64,000 nt of DNA from assembly GCF_900106035.1 (NCBI RefSeq), contig NZ_FNUC01000003.1:1791501-1855500 (forward strand), in the 5' to 3' direction. This document shows positions 33,717 through 42,882 of the stretch, piece by piece (the first letter of the stretch is position 1; every line of letters begins with the position of its first letter). The DNA comes from Jiangella alba (lineage in GTDB: Bacteria; Actinomycetota; Actinomycetes; Jiangellales; Jiangellaceae). Below the pieces are notes generated by a model, which had not been told where the DNA came from, did not search any database, and was given only the letters and a program-made list of their open reading frames with translations. The position numbers were made by a program, and so were the translations under genes.

Positions 33717-34568
33717 CTAGCACCACTGCGCCACGTAGCCGTCGGCGCCGGCCGGGAGGACGTCGCGGTCGCGCAGCAGCACCGAGATCTCCTCGCCGCG
33801 GGCGGCGCAGGCGGCGGCGAACGCGTCGCGGCCGTTGTCGGTGTACTCGATCTCGATGACGTGCCGCCCGTACACGTCGGTGTAGGCGGCGCACTCGTCG
33901 TGGACCTCGCACTCCTCGGCGATAGCGAAGTCGAGGTGCGCGGTGTCGCGGCCGGCGGCGCCCAGGTCCGGGGCGTTCTTCTGCGCGATGGCCAGGCCGA
34001 GGTCGTGTGCCCGCTCGGCCAGCAGCGCGGCGAACGCCAGGTTGTCGGCGTCGTCGAGCAGGCCGTGCGAGCGGGTCCACGAGTCGAGGTTGTCCGGTTC
34101 GACGGCGGCGAAGCCGGCGCGCGCGCACCGCTCGAGGTCCGCGCCGACGACCTCGGCCAGCGCCTCCCGGTTCGCCTCGGTGGACGTGTCGAGCAGCGCC
34201 TCGTCCGGCCAGTCAGGGTCGGTGACCAGCTCGCCGCCGTCGCGCAGCAGCAGGTCGTCGTGGTCTCGCCGCCACTGCTCCAGCGTGCCGGGCTGGGTCT
34301 GGAACGCGTTGACGTAGCAGATGCCGTAGCGGTCCGGCGCCGGTTCCGCGGTGACGTCGCGGATCACCGCCTCGACACCGTCGGGCGGCGGATACGCGCC
34401 GCCGAGCTGATAGTCGACGCGGGCGCCCTCGGGCGGCAGCCGCACGCCGTCGCCGTCGTCGTCGCCACAGGCGGTCAGCAGTACGGCCGCCGCCAGCAAC
34501 GACGCGGCCGCACGCCAGCAGTTCGACAGCGGCGGCCGCACGACCGCGGTCCCTGGCGTCGACGGCAT
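33717..34568 (-). CDS. GH114-like endo-alpha-1,4-polygalactosaminidase family lipoprotein
   Basis: This 283-residue protein has a signal stretch (AAASLLAAAVLLTACG) whose lipobox LLTAC predicts a lipoprotein at the outer face of the membrane. The mature part matches the GH114 TIM-barrel pattern: DYQLGGAYPP, ICYVNAFQTQPG, AAVEPDNLDSW (with the acidic pair), LAIAQKN, AIAEECEVHDEC. Characterised GH114 enzymes cut galactosamine polymers, and the substrate here is not certain. ATG at 34568 is used because longer starts add a basic extension. The stop falls 31 bp from the convergent dehydrogenase end. The Zur box lies 87 bp from its start, in the shared upstream region. Confidence 0.82.
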   Translation of the reverse strand: MPSTPGTAVVRPPLSNCWRAAASLLAAAVLLTACGDDDGDGVRLPPEGARVDYQLGGAYPPPDGVEAVIRDVTAEPAPDRYGICYVNAFQTQPGTLEQWRRDHDDLLLRDGGELVTDPDWPDEALLDTSTEANREALAEVVGADLERCARAGFAAVEPDNLDSWTRSHGLLDDADNLAFAALLAERAHDLGLAIAQKNAPDLGAAGRDTAHLDFAIAEECEVHDECAAYTDVYGRHVIEIEYTDNGRDAFAAACAARGEEISVLLRDRDVLPAGADGYVAQWC

Positions 34569-34654
34569 GGGGACATCATCGTGCACGCCATGGGGTCGGG
34601 GTGCGGCCGTTTCACGCTCGCGCCGCGATCGTCGGGACCTGCTAGGGTGACGCA

Positions 34655-34677
34655 CTAATGAGGTTGATTCTCGTTAG
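34655..34677. promoter_or_regulatory. Zur box
   Basis: This is a 23-bp palindrome with arms CTAATGAG and CTCGTTAG around GTTGATT. It has the TAATGA...TCGTTA form of actinobacterial Zur operators. It starts 36 bp and ends 13 bp before the ATG of the CobW-like gene. The genes behind it (zinc-free L28 and S14, CobW-like) are classical Zur targets, which supports the assignment. Confidence 0.85.
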
Positions 34678-34690
34678 AAAGAGCTGACTC

Positions 34691-35830
34691 ATGCGCACCA
34701 CACCCGTCGTTCTGGTGACCGGCGTCGCGCCCGAGGCGATGGCGGCGGCGACCATCGCGTTGCAGTGGGACCTGCCCGACGCCGTCGTCGTTCAGCACCG
34801 CATCGACGTCGGCAGGAGCGTGTTGATGCGGACGGTGAGCGATGTGTCCGGTGTGGTCGAGGACGAGCGGATCGACCTCGAGCACGCGTGCGTCAGCTGT
34901 GCCATCCGCGAGGACATCGTGCCGACGCTGGTCCGGTTGGCCGCGGCGGAGCGCTGGGGCGCCGTCGTCGCGCAGTTGCCGCCCGGCGCCGAGGCGCAGC
35001 AGGTCTGCCGCGTCGCCGCCCGTGACCCGCGGCTGCGGCAGGTGCGCATCGCCGGCGTGGTCTGCGCGGCCGACGGTGATCGGCTGGCGGACGACCTCCT
35101 CGGCGACGAGCTGCTGTGCGAGCGTGGCGTGCACACCGCCGCCGACGACCGCCGCGGCGTGGCCGAGGTCGGTGCCGCCGAGGTCGAATACGCCGACGCC
35201 GTCGCCATCGCCGGGACGGCCGAGGCTGCCGAGCTGGAGCTGATCCGGACACTGGCCCGCCCCGGCGCGCTCGTCTCCGGCTCGCCCGGCCCGACTGGTG
35301 GCGGAGCATCGGCGCGGGCCCGCGATGGCGCGGGCGGTGACGGCGCGGGCGGCGGCTTGGACGCGCGCCGGCTGCTGGCCGGCATCCACGACCACGCGGC
35401 CGCCGAGGCGTGGGTCGCGCAGGTGCGGCCGGGTCCGTTGCCGGCGCACGTCAGCGGGCAGGTGTGGCGGCTGGACCTGCGCTCCGACCGCCCCTTCCAC
35501 CCGGACCGCCTGTACGCCGGCATCGCCGGACTCGGCAGCGGCCCCCGCCGCTCCCGCGGCTGCTTCTGGCTGCCCACACGGTCCGGCGTCGCGTGCGCAT
35601 GGGACGGCGCCGGCGGCCAGCTGAGCATCGGCGTCGCCGAGCCGTGGGGCCCGCGGCGCCCGTTCACCCGCATCGTCGTCACCGGCATGGACGACGGCCG
35701 CGACGACCTGGCCGCGGCGTTCCGGCGGTGCCTGCTCGACGACGCCGAACTGCGGCGCCGCGGGGCGTACTGGGAGGCCGCCGGCGACGGGTTCGAGGCC
35801 TGGCTGGGCGATATCCACAGCCCGCTCTGA
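34691..35830 (+). CDS. CobW-like protein of the Zur operon, lacking the P-loop
   Basis: This 379-residue COG0523-type protein aligns with CobW/YjiA GTPases from [19 protein letters not shown] to a C-terminal CobW_C domain ([20 protein letters not shown] to the end). Where family members have GFLGAGKTT it has [10 protein letters not shown], so nucleotide binding by the P-loop is unlikely. The metal motif is CVSC instead of CxCC. A Gly/Ala-rich linker lies near residues 195-220. Zur-controlled proteins of this shape in mycobacteria are linked to ribosome hibernation under zinc limitation. Whether this protein shares that role is inference. It is the first gene behind the Zur box. Confidence 0.82.
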   Translation: MRTTPVVLVTGVAPEAMAAATIALQWDLPDAVVVQHRIDVGRSVLMRTVSDVSGVVEDERIDLEHACVSCAIREDIVPTLVRLAAAERWGAVVAQLPPGAEAQQVCRVAARDPRLRQVRIAGVVCAADGDRLADDLLGDELLCERGVHTAADDRRGVAEVGAAEVEYADAVAIAGTAEAAELELIRTLARPGALVSGSPGPTGGGASARARDGAGGDGAGGGLDARRLLAGIHDHAAAEAWVAQVRPGPLPAHVSGQVWRLDLRSDRPFHPDRLYAGIAGLGSGPRRSRGCFWLPTRSGVACAWDGAGGQLSIGVAEPWGPRRPFTRIVVTGMDDGRDDLAAAFRRCLLDDAELRRRGAYWEAAGDGFEAWLGDIHSPL

Positions 35831-35861
35831 GAACGCCACTTCTCCACAGGAAGGCACCACC

Positions 35862-36098
35862 ATGTCCGCACGCTGCCAGGTCACCGGCGCCACGCCAGGA
35901 TTCGGCCACGCGATCTCGCATTCCCACCGGCGCACGAAACGCCGGTTCGACCCGAACGTCCAGCGCCGGCGCTACTGGGTCCCGTCGCTGGGCCGCACGG
36001 TCAGGATCACCGTCTCGGCGCGCGGCATCAGGACCATCGACAAGCGCGGCATCGACGCCGTCGTGGCGGAACTGCTGGCCCGCGGGGAGCGGCTCTGA
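35862..36098 (+). CDS. rpmB: 50S ribosomal protein L28, zinc-independent paralogue
   Basis: This 78-residue L28 has the usual [20 protein letters not shown] opening, then [20 protein letters not shown] and a basic C-terminus. It contains one Cys and lacks the CxxC pairs of zinc-binding L28, so it is the C-minus form that replaces the zinc form when zinc is scarce and thereby frees metal. The setting behind a Zur box agrees. AGGAAGG lies 7 bp upstream of the ATG. Its stop overlaps the S14 start as TGATG. Confidence 0.95.
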   Translation: MSARCQVTGATPGFGHAISHSHRRTKRRFDPNVQRRRYWVPSLGRTVRITVSARGIRTIDKRGIDAVVAELLARGERL

Positions 36099-36403
36099 TG
36101 GCCAAGCGCAGCAAGATCGTCAAGGACGCCCGCCGCCGGGAGGTCGTCGCCCACCATGCCGAGCGCCGGGCCGCGTTGAAGCGCGTCCTCGCCGACCCCG
36201 CCAGCGGTGACGCCGAGCGCACGGCAGCACGGCGCGCGCTGGCCCGGCAACCCCGCGACGCCAGCGCCACGCGGCTGCGCAACCGCGACCAGGTCGACGG
36301 CCGCCCACGAGGCGTCCACCGCGCGTTCGGCCTGTCCCGGATCCGGCTGCGCGCCATGGCCCACCGTGGCGAGTTGCCCGGCGTGACGAAGTCCAGCTGG
36401 TAG
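36098..36403 (+). CDS. rpsN: 30S ribosomal protein S14, zinc-independent paralogue
   Basis: This 101-residue long-form S14 starts [17 protein letters not shown] and ends [20 protein letters not shown] with GVTKSSW. The zinc-ribbon cysteines of the short form are absent; the segment reads [12 protein letters not shown]. It is the C-minus paralogue expected in a Zur regulon. It overlaps rpmB by one base and is followed by a methyltransferase gene 6 bp later, so the ribosomal genes and the transporter genes appear to share one transcript. Confidence 0.95.
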   Translation: MAKRSKIVKDARRREVVAHHAERRAALKRVLADPASGDAERTAARRALARQPRDASATRLRNRDQVDGRPRGVHRAFGLSRIRLRAMAHRGELPGVTKSSW

Positions 36404-36409
36404 GCGGCG

Positions 36410-37126
36410 ATGACCGAGACCTCCTACGAACGCCTGGCCGAGTTCCACGACCTGTTCATGGCCGAGCCCTGGGAGCGGCTGCGTCCGTCCGTCCGCGCCG
36501 CGTTCGCCCACCTCGGCCGCGACGCGGTCGTCGCCGAGATCGGCGCCGGGACCGGCGTCGGCACCCGGACCATCGCGGGGGAGACGCGGGCGCGCATCGT
36601 GGCGCTGGAGCCGGCCCTGGTGATGCGGGCGGTGCTGACCGCCCGGGTGGCCGACGACGCCCTGCTGGCCGAGCGGGTCACCGTCGTCGCGGGCGCGGCG
36701 CCGGACGACCTCGGGCTGCTGCCCGGGCGGCTCGACGGGTTCGTCTGCGCGCACGTGCTCGGCCACCTCGGCCGGGCCGACCGGCGGGCGCTGTTCGCCT
36801 GGGCCGGCGAGCGGCTGGCCGGCGACGGCTTCGGACTGGTCACGACCCAGCGTGCGCGGACCGGACCGGCCGAGGTGGTCCAGGCCCGGCGTCTGGGCGA
36901 CCACGAGTACCGGGTCCGCCACCTGGCCCCGGCCGGTGGGGCCGGCGGGCAGCAGCCCGCGAGCCTGTACGAGGTCCGCGACGGCGACCGGCTGGTCCGC
37001 TCGTACCGGTTCGCCAGCGACTGGCGGGTCGTCACGGCCCAGGACGTCGCCGCCGAGCTGCCGGCCACGCTCGTGCTGGAACCCGCCGGTGACGGCGTCG
37101 CTCTGGTCCGGCGGGCGGTCGCGTGA
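36410..37126 (+). CDS. SAM-dependent methyltransferase, class I
   Basis: This 238-residue protein has a Rossmann methyltransferase core with AVVAEIGAGTGVGTRTIA (motif I, near residue 40) and VCAHVLGHLGRADRRALFAW later. It would methylate an unknown substrate using SAM. It is 6 bp after rpsN and overlaps the FecCD-type permease gene by 4 bp (GTGA), so it belongs to the Zur operon. A role in making or modifying a metallophore, or in methylating a ribosomal component, would suit the context, and the sequence does not decide between them. Confidence 0.82.
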   Translation: MTETSYERLAEFHDLFMAEPWERLRPSVRAAFAHLGRDAVVAEIGAGTGVGTRTIAGETRARIVALEPALVMRAVLTARVADDALLAERVTVVAGAAPDDLGLLPGRLDGFVCAHVLGHLGRADRRALFAWAGERLAGDGFGLVTTQRARTGPAEVVQARRLGDHEYRVRHLAPAGGAGGQQPASLYEVRDGDRLVRSYRFASDWRVVTAQDVAAELPATLVLEPAGDGVALVRRAVA

Positions 37127-38208
37127 CGGCGGTCCAGGCTCCTCCCGCCGCGGCGACCCGAGGGGCGGGCCGGCAGCGGATCGGCCTGCTGCTCCCCGTC
37201 GCCGGGCTGACGGTCGTGCTGCTGGGGTCGGTGCTGGTGGCGATCGGCATCGGCGCCGCGAGCATCGCGCCGGAGGACACCGCGCGGTACCTGTGGGCGG
37301 CGCTGACGGGCGGCTCGATCGGGGCGGACGAGGCGACGGCGTATCAGATCGTGTGGCAGATCCGGACCCCGCGGGTCCTGCTGGCGGCGGTCGTCGGGGC
37401 GGGGCTGGCGGTGGTGGGGGTGGCCGTGCAGGCGATGGTGCGCAACGCACTCGCCGACCCGTTCGTGCTGGGCGTGTCGTCGGGGGCGTCGGTGGGCGCG
37501 GTCAGCGTCATCGTGACGGGCGGGCTGGCCGCGCTCGGCATCTACGCGGTGTCGGCCGGGGCGTTCGCGGGCGCGCTGCTGGCCTCCGTCGTCGTCTACG
37601 CGGCGGCGGCCGGGCGGGGCGGAATGAGCCCGCTGCGGCTGGTGCTGACGGGCGTCGCGATGTCGTTCGGCTTCCAGGCGCTGATGAGCGTGATCGTCTA
37701 CTTCGCCCCGGACGGCGAGGCCACCAGCACGGTCCTGTTCTGGACGATGGGCAGCTTCGGCGCGGCCACGTGGGGCTCGCTGCCGGTGGTGGCGGCCGCG
37801 GTGGGCGTCGCGGTGGTGGCACTGCGACGGTCCGGGCGTCGGCTGGACGTGCTCGCGCTCGGCGACGAGACCGCGGCCAGCCTCGGCATCGACGCGGGGC
37901 GGGTGCGGCGCGGGCTGTTCCTGCTGTCGTCGGTGGTGACGGGGGCGATGGTCGCGGTGAGCGGCGCCATCGGCTTCGTCGGCCTGATCCTGCCGCACCT
38001 CGTGCGCATGGTCGTCGGCGCGGGGCACGCCCGGGTGCTGGCGGTCGCACCGCTGGCCGGGGCCATCTTCATGGTCTGGGTCGACGTCGCGGCGCGGACG
38101 GTGGTGGCGCCGCGGGAACTGCCGCTGGGCGCGATCACCGCGCTGGCCGGCGTCCCGGTGTTCGTGGCGCTGCTGCGCCGCCGCGGCTACCTGTTCGGGG
38201 GACGGTGA
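37123..38208 (+). CDS. FecCD-family metal-chelate ABC permease
   Basis: This 361-residue inner-membrane permease of the BtuC/FecCD group has about ten helices. It shows QIRTPRVLLAAVVGAGLAV early, VRNALADPFVLGVSSGASVG near residue 107 and GAIGFVGLILPHLVRMVVG near 286, all classical. It forms the channel for import of iron-siderophore, haem, cobalamin or similar chelates. It overlaps the methyltransferase gene by 4 bp and is followed 1 bp later by its ATPase. Location behind a Zur box suggests a zinc-metallophore rather than iron role, but this is inference. Confidence 0.9.
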   Translation: MTAVQAPPAAATRGAGRQRIGLLLPVAGLTVVLLGSVLVAIGIGAASIAPEDTARYLWAALTGGSIGADEATAYQIVWQIRTPRVLLAAVVGAGLAVVGVAVQAMVRNALADPFVLGVSSGASVGAVSVIVTGGLAALGIYAVSAGAFAGALLASVVVYAAAAGRGGMSPLRLVLTGVAMSFGFQALMSVIVYFAPDGEATSTVLFWTMGSFGAATWGSLPVVAAAVGVAVVALRRSGRRLDVLALGDETAASLGIDAGRVRRGLFLLSSVVTGAMVAVSGAIGFVGLILPHLVRMVVGAGHARVLAVAPLAGAIFMVWVDVAARTVVAPRELPLGAITALAGVPVFVALLRRRGYLFGGR

Positions 38209-38209
38209 C

Positions 38210-39001
38210 GTGGACCTGCGACTCGACGGCCTCACCGTCACCATCGACGGCGCCGAACTGGTGCGCGACCTCAGCCTCGACGTCGCCGACGGCGCGGTCG
38301 TCGGGCTGATCGGCCCGAACGGCAGCGGCAAGTCGACGACGCTGCGCTGCGTGTACCGCGCGCTGCGCCCGTCCGGCGGCACCGTCCACGTCGGCGGCGA
38401 CGACCTCGCCACGCTGAGCCGCCGCGACGGCGCCCGCCGCGTCGCCGCGCTGACCCAGCAGGGCGGCAGCGACCTCGACTTCACCGTCGCGGAGGTGGTC
38501 GCGCTCGGCCGGGCGCCGCACCAGCGCGGCAACGAGCCGCTCACCGCCCGTGAACGGCGGCTGTGCGAGGACGCGATGCGCCGCCTCGACCTGCTGCACC
38601 TCGCCGGACGGGGCGTGCTCTCGCTCTCCGGCGGCGAGCGGCAGCGCGTGCTCGTCGCGCGGGCGCTGGTGCAGGAGCCGCGGGTGCTGGTGCTGGACGA
38701 GCCGACGAACCACCTGGACGTCAGGCACCAACTCGAGCTGCTGGGCCTGCTCCGCGGCGCCGGCCTGACCGTGCTCGTCGTCCTGCACGACCTCAACCTC
38801 GCCGCGGCGGTCTGCGACCGCATCGGCGTGCTCGACGGCGGCCGGCTGGTCGCCGTGGGCGCACCGGCCGACGTGCTCAGCGAGGCGCTGGTCCGCGACG
38901 TGTTCGGCGTCGCCGCGACCGTCGTCGCGCACCCGCTGACCGGCGCGCCGCAACTGCTCTACACCGTCACCGCCACGACACCGGAGGGACCACCGACATG
39001 A
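38210..39001 (+). CDS. Metal-chelate ABC transporter ATP-binding protein
   Basis: This 263-residue ATPase of the FepC/BtuD type has Walker A GPNGSGKSTT (residues 36-45), signature LSLSGGERQRVLVARAL, Walker B VLVLDEPTNHLD and a switch His in VVLHDLN. It energises the FecCD-type permease encoded just upstream. The GTG start lies 1 bp after the permease stop, and the stop overlaps the binding-protein start by 4 bp. Confidence 0.92.
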   Translation: MDLRLDGLTVTIDGAELVRDLSLDVADGAVVGLIGPNGSGKSTTLRCVYRALRPSGGTVHVGGDDLATLSRRDGARRVAALTQQGGSDLDFTVAEVVALGRAPHQRGNEPLTARERRLCEDAMRRLDLLHLAGRGVLSLSGGERQRVLVARALVQEPRVLVLDEPTNHLDVRHQLELLGLLRGAGLTVLVVLHDLNLAAAVCDRIGVLDGGRLVAVGAPADVLSEALVRDVFGVAATVVAHPLTGAPQLLYTVTATTPEGPPT

Positions 39002-39984
39002 CCATCCCGCACCGACGACCCCTGCTCGCGCTCGCCGCCGTCGCCCTGACGCTGTCCGCTTGCGGCGCCGAGGTGGAGCCGGCCGCCGGCGACCGGACGG
39101 TGACGGTCGACCGCTGCGGCGAGCCGGTCGAGTACACGACGCCGCAGCGCGCCGTCGTCTACGAGGCCGGCAGCGCCGACAAGCTGTTCGCGCTGGGCCT
39201 GGCCGACCACGTACACGGCTACGTGATGCCGCCGGCCAACCCGCCGGTCGAGGAGTCGCCGTGGGCGGACGACTACGCGGCGGTCGAGTTCCTCAGCGAC
39301 GACCTGCTCAACCGCGAGCTGGTCGTCGACGCCGACGCCGACCTCGTGGTGGCCGGCTGGAACTCCGGCTTCAGCGACCAGCGCGGCATCACCCCGGAGA
39401 TCCTCGACGGGCTCGGCATCCAGAGCTTCATGCACACCGAGTCGTGCTTCACCTACCCGGGCTTCCCGGAACACGTCGAGCCGTTCGAGGCGCTGTTCAC
39501 CGACCTCCACCGGCTCGGCGCGATCTTCGGCGTCGAGGACCGGGCGGACGAGCTGGTCGCGGAGTACAGCGGCCGGGTCGACGCCGTCCGGGCGAATACG
39601 CCCGAGGGCGAGCCGGTGCCGGTCTTCCTGTACGACTCGGGCACCGACCAGCCGTTCACCGCGGGCAACCAGGTGCCGCCGAACGAGATCATCGAGTTCG
39701 CCGGCGGCCGCAACGTGTTCGCCGACCTGGACGCCCGGTGGACGCAGGTGAGCTGGGAGGCCGTCGTCCAGTCGGCCCCCGAGGTGATCATCGTCCTCGA
39801 CTACGGCGACCAGCCGGCCCAGGAGAAGATCGACTTCCTGAAGACGTCGCCGATCACCAGCTCGCTGCCGGCCGTCGTCGCCGACCGCTTCTACGTGCTC
39901 GACTACAACGAGGGCATCAGCGGGCCGCGCAACGTCGACGGCCTGGAGGGCTTCGCCGAGTACCTGCGCACGCTGCCGCGCTGA
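38998..39984 (+). CDS. Metal-chelate ABC substrate-binding lipoprotein (FecB-like)
   Basis: This 328-residue lipoprotein has signal and lipobox RRPLLALAAVALTLSAC (Cys22) and a class III helical-backbone binding fold: RAVVYEAGSADKLFALGL, then VVDADADLVVAGWN and PNEIIEFAGGRNVFADL. It should bind a metal chelate outside the membrane and deliver it to the FecCD permease. It is the last gene of the apparent Zur operon (34691-39984). Two extra cysteines (DRCGEP and ESCFTYP) lie in the mature part. Confidence 0.9.
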   Translation: MTIPHRRPLLALAAVALTLSACGAEVEPAAGDRTVTVDRCGEPVEYTTPQRAVVYEAGSADKLFALGLADHVHGYVMPPANPPVEESPWADDYAAVEFLSDDLLNRELVVDADADLVVAGWNSGFSDQRGITPEILDGLGIQSFMHTESCFTYPGFPEHVEPFEALFTDLHRLGAIFGVEDRADELVAEYSGRVDAVRANTPEGEPVPVFLYDSGTDQPFTAGNQVPPNEIIEFAGGRNVFADLDARWTQVSWEAVVQSAPEVIIVLDYGDQPAQEKIDFLKTSPITSSLPAVVADRFYVLDYNEGISGPRNVDGLEGFAEYLRTLPR

Positions 39985-39996
39985 CGCCGGGCCGCG

Positions 39997-40653
39997 TCAG
40001 AGCCCGGCCAGGCCCTTCACCAGGAACGCCGTCCCGAACACCAGCAGGATCGTGATGTTGATGGTGCGGTCGTGCACGGTGATCCACGCCGTGACGCGGG
40101 CCAGCACCCGGGGCGCGCTGGCGGGCGCGAACCAGCGCCACAGGATCGGGATCAGCAGGCCGGAGACGGCGGCGACGACCAGCAGGACGGCGCCCACGAC
40201 GTGGCCGGTGCCGGACGCGGCCACCACCGCGAGCCCGGCGACCAGGATCGGCACGTTCGGGTTGACGATCGCCAGCGTGAGCCCCGCCCCGAACGCGAAC
40301 GGCGGGGTGGCGTCGTGCAGCCGGGCGGCGAGGCCCCTCTTCGCCCGGCGGGCACGGCGCCGGTCCCGTCGCTTGACGATCAGCGGGATCGCGAGCAGCA
40401 GGAGCAGCGCACCGACGCCGATCTCGACGTCGGCCTTCGCCCGCACCGACAGCAGCGGCTCCGGGGACGCCGTCGCGAACCCGACGACGACCGCGGCGAT
40501 GACCGAGTAGGCGAGCAGGAACGCGGCCGTGAACGCGAGCGCGTTGGCGAACGGCCGGGCGGTGCCGAGCAGCAGGATCGCGCCGGCGATCGCGATCGGC
40601 GTGGCCATCAGGCCGATCATCGACGGGATCAGCTCGAGGACGAGGTCGCCCAT
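39997..40653 (-). CDS. GAP-family (Sap-like) membrane protein
   Basis: This 218-residue protein has six helices and a basic loop (KRRDRRRARRAKRG) near residue 95. The pattern matches the actinobacterial GAP/Sap membrane family: ELIPSMIGLMATPIAIAGAI at the start, LTLAIVNPNVPILVAGLAV later and VFGTAFLVKGL at the end. Mycobacterial members help export glycolipids, and the role here is unknown. It overlaps nothing and lies 10 bp after the DUF7144-like gene on the same strand, so the two may be one transcript. Confidence 0.8.
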   Translation of the reverse strand: MGDLVLELIPSMIGLMATPIAIAGAILLLGTARPFANALAFTAAFLLAYSVIAAVVVGFATASPEPLLSVRAKADVEIGVGALLLLLAIPLIVKRRDRRRARRAKRGLAARLHDATPPFAFGAGLTLAIVNPNVPILVAGLAVVAASGTGHVVGAVLLVVAAVSGLLIPILWRWFAPASAPRVLARVTAWITVHDRTINITILLVFGTAFLVKGLAGL

Positions 40654-40663
40654 GGTGGCCGCC

Positions 40664-41071
40664 TCAGACGGCGGCCGCCTCGCCGCCGTGCACGATCAGG
40701 GCGTAGATGACGACGGCGTCCAGCGCGATCACGATCAGCGCCCAGATCGGGTAGACCGGCAGGATCGTCAGCTGCGCCAGCAGGCTCAGCGCGGCGACCA
40801 CCGAGCCGAGCACGCGGCCCCAGAGCGTGCCGCCGAGCACCCCCGCGCCGGCCACCACCAGCAGGGCGCCCATCGCGACGTGCACCCAGCCCCACGTGGT
40901 GAGATCGACGACGATCAGCCGGTCGCCCACGGCGGCGGTGAACTCGTCGTCGAACAGCGCCACCAGCCCCTGGAACGCCTGGAACAACCCCAGCGTCACG
41001 AGCATGATGCCGCCGAACCAGACCCAGCCCACCCAGCCGGTCACACGCTCCCGGTCCGCCTGCGTCGCCAT
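40664..41071 (-). CDS. Small four-helix membrane protein (DUF7144-like)
   Basis: This 135-residue protein has four membrane helices. Its pattern WVWFGGIMLVTLGLFQAFQG, then TWGWVHVAMGALLVVAGAGV and PVYPIWALIVIALDAVVIY, is common in an actinobacterial family of unknown function. ATG at 41071 follows the family start GWVGW closely. The gene is divergent from the SulP transporter (85 bp apart) and followed by the GAP-family gene. Confidence 0.8.
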   Translation of the reverse strand: MATQADRERVTGWVGWVWFGGIMLVTLGLFQAFQGLVALFDDEFTAAVGDRLIVVDLTTWGWVHVAMGALLVVAGAGVLGGTLWGRVLGSVVAALSLLAQLTILPVYPIWALIVIALDAVVIYALIVHGGEAAAV

Positions 41072-41156
41072 GACGTCATCGTGGCGGCCGGGGGCGGTGA
41101 CGCCCTCACCCCAACGGGGTGAGGACCGTCCGGCGCGCCGTGGCGCACGGTGGGGC

Positions 41157-42872
41157 ATGGCCGGTTCGCGGGAGCGTGCAGCGCGGGCGGCGACGGCGGT
41201 GCGTGGCTGGCTCCGCTCGATCCGGCCGAGCCGCCGGCACCTGCGCGCCGACGTCGTCGCGGCGGTCCCGAGCGCGGTCGGCAGCGTCCCGGACGGGATG
41301 GCATCGGCGGCGCTGATCGGCGTGAACCCGGTGTTCGGCCTGTACGCGAGCATCGTCGGCCCGGTCGCCGGCGGGCTGGCCACCAGCACCCGGATGATGG
41401 TGGTCGCGACGACGACGGCGGCGGCGCTCGCGGCGGCGTCGGCCCTGGACGGCGTCGACCCGGCGGACCGGCCGGCGGCGCTGTTCCTGCTGACGATCAT
41501 CGCCGGGGTGCTGATGATCGCGGCCGGGCTGCTGCGGCTGGGCCGGTACGCGCGGTTCGTGTCGCACTCGGTGATGACGGGGTTCCTGACCGGTGTCGCG
41601 GCCAGCATCATCTTCGGCCAGCTGTCCGGGTTCGCCGGCGCCGACGTCAGCGGCTCGACGAACGTCGCGAAGGCGTTCGACCTGATCACCCACCCGGGCC
41701 TGATCGACGTCGCGTCGCTCGGGATCGGGCTGGCCACGCTGGGCATCCTGTTCGGGTTGATGAACAGCCGCTGGAGCACGTTCGGCGCGCTCGCGGCGCT
41801 GGTCGTCCCGACGCTGGTGGTGGTCGTGTTCGGGCTGGACGGCGTCGAGCAGGTGCGCGACGCCGGGGAGATCCCGCGGGAGCTGCCGCTGCCGGTGCTG
41901 CCCGACCTCGGGATGTTCACGTTCGAGCTGGTCGTGGGCGCCGCGGCGGTCGCCGTCATCGTCCTCGTGCAGGGCGCCGGGGTCAGCGAGGCGGCGCCCA
42001 ACCCGGACGGCACGCCGTCCGACACCGGCCGCGACTTCGTCGCCCAGGGGGTGGCCAACGTCGCCGCCGGCCTGTTCCGCGGCCAGCCGGTCGGCGGCTC
42101 CGTCAGCGGGACGGCGCTCAACGTCGCGATGGGCGCACGCACCCGGTGGGCGGCGATCCTGTCCGGCGCGCTGCTGCTGCCGATCGTGCTGCTGTTCGGC
42201 GGGCTGGTCGGGCTGGTGCCGACGCCGGTGCTGGCGGCCGTGCTCATCTACGCGGCGATCACGTCGATCCGGCCGGGCGTCGTCGCGGCGATCTGGCGCA
42301 CCGGTGCGACGTCGCAGATCGCGCTGGTGACGACGTTCGCCGCGACGCTGGTGCTGCCGGTGGCGGCCGCGGTCGGGATCGGCGTCGCGCTGTCGCTGCT
42401 GCTGCAGCTGAACCAGGAGGCGATGGACCTCAAGGTCGTCCAGCTGGAGCCGCTGCCGGACGGCCGGTTCCGTGAGCGGCCCGCGCCGCGGCGGCTGGAG
42501 CCCGGTGTCGTCGTCGCGCTGGACGTGTACGGGAGCCTGCTCTACGCCGGCGCGCGGACGCTGCAGGCGCGGCTGCCCGACCCGGCCGGCGCCCACGGGA
42601 GCGCCGTCGTGATCAGGCTGCGCGGACGCACCGCGCTCGGCGCCACCTTCTACCGCGTCGTGGCCGGCTACGCGCGGCGGCTGTCCGACGCCGGCGGGCG
42701 GCTGTACCTGTCCGGCCTCGACCCGCAGCTGCTCGAGCAGGCCCGCCGGGCCGGCGTGGACCTCGACGGCCCGGTCCGCGCCGTCGCCGCCACCGACGTC
42801 CTCGGCGAGTCCACCCGGCACGCCCTGCACGACGCCGACGCCTGGCTGCTGCGTCAGGCCGGCGAGCGCTGA
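41157..42872 (+). CDS. SulP-family inorganic anion transporter with STAS domain
   Basis: This 571-residue permease has about 10-12 membrane helices, with LRADVVAAVPSAVGSVPDGMA as the typical first helix, QGVANVAAGLFRGQPVGGS mid-protein and a C-terminal STAS domain from about residue 450 (VVALDVYGSLLYAGA, LSGLDPQLLEQARRAG). It moves sulfate, bicarbonate or another anion; the substrate is not clear. The family length is normal. ATG at 41157 is preceded by GGTGGGGC. It is convergent with the siderophore-binding gene (10 bp apart). Confidence 0.9.
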   Translation: MAGSRERAARAATAVRGWLRSIRPSRRHLRADVVAAVPSAVGSVPDGMASAALIGVNPVFGLYASIVGPVAGGLATSTRMMVVATTTAAALAAASALDGVDPADRPAALFLLTIIAGVLMIAAGLLRLGRYARFVSHSVMTGFLTGVAASIIFGQLSGFAGADVSGSTNVAKAFDLITHPGLIDVASLGIGLATLGILFGLMNSRWSTFGALAALVVPTLVVVVFGLDGVEQVRDAGEIPRELPLPVLPDLGMFTFELVVGAAAVAVIVLVQGAGVSEAAPNPDGTPSDTGRDFVAQGVANVAAGLFRGQPVGGSVSGTALNVAMGARTRWAAILSGALLLPIVLLFGGLVGLVPTPVLAAVLIYAAITSIRPGVVAAIWRTGATSQIALVTTFAATLVLPVAAAVGIGVALSLLLQLNQEAMDLKVVQLEPLPDGRFRERPAPRRLEPGVVVALDVYGSLLYAGARTLQARLPDPAGAHGSAVVIRLRGRTALGATFYRVVAGYARRLSDAGGRLYLSGLDPQLLEQARRAGVDLDGPVRAVAATDVLGESTRHALHDADAWLLRQAGER

Positions 42873-42882
42873 CCCCGCGTCG

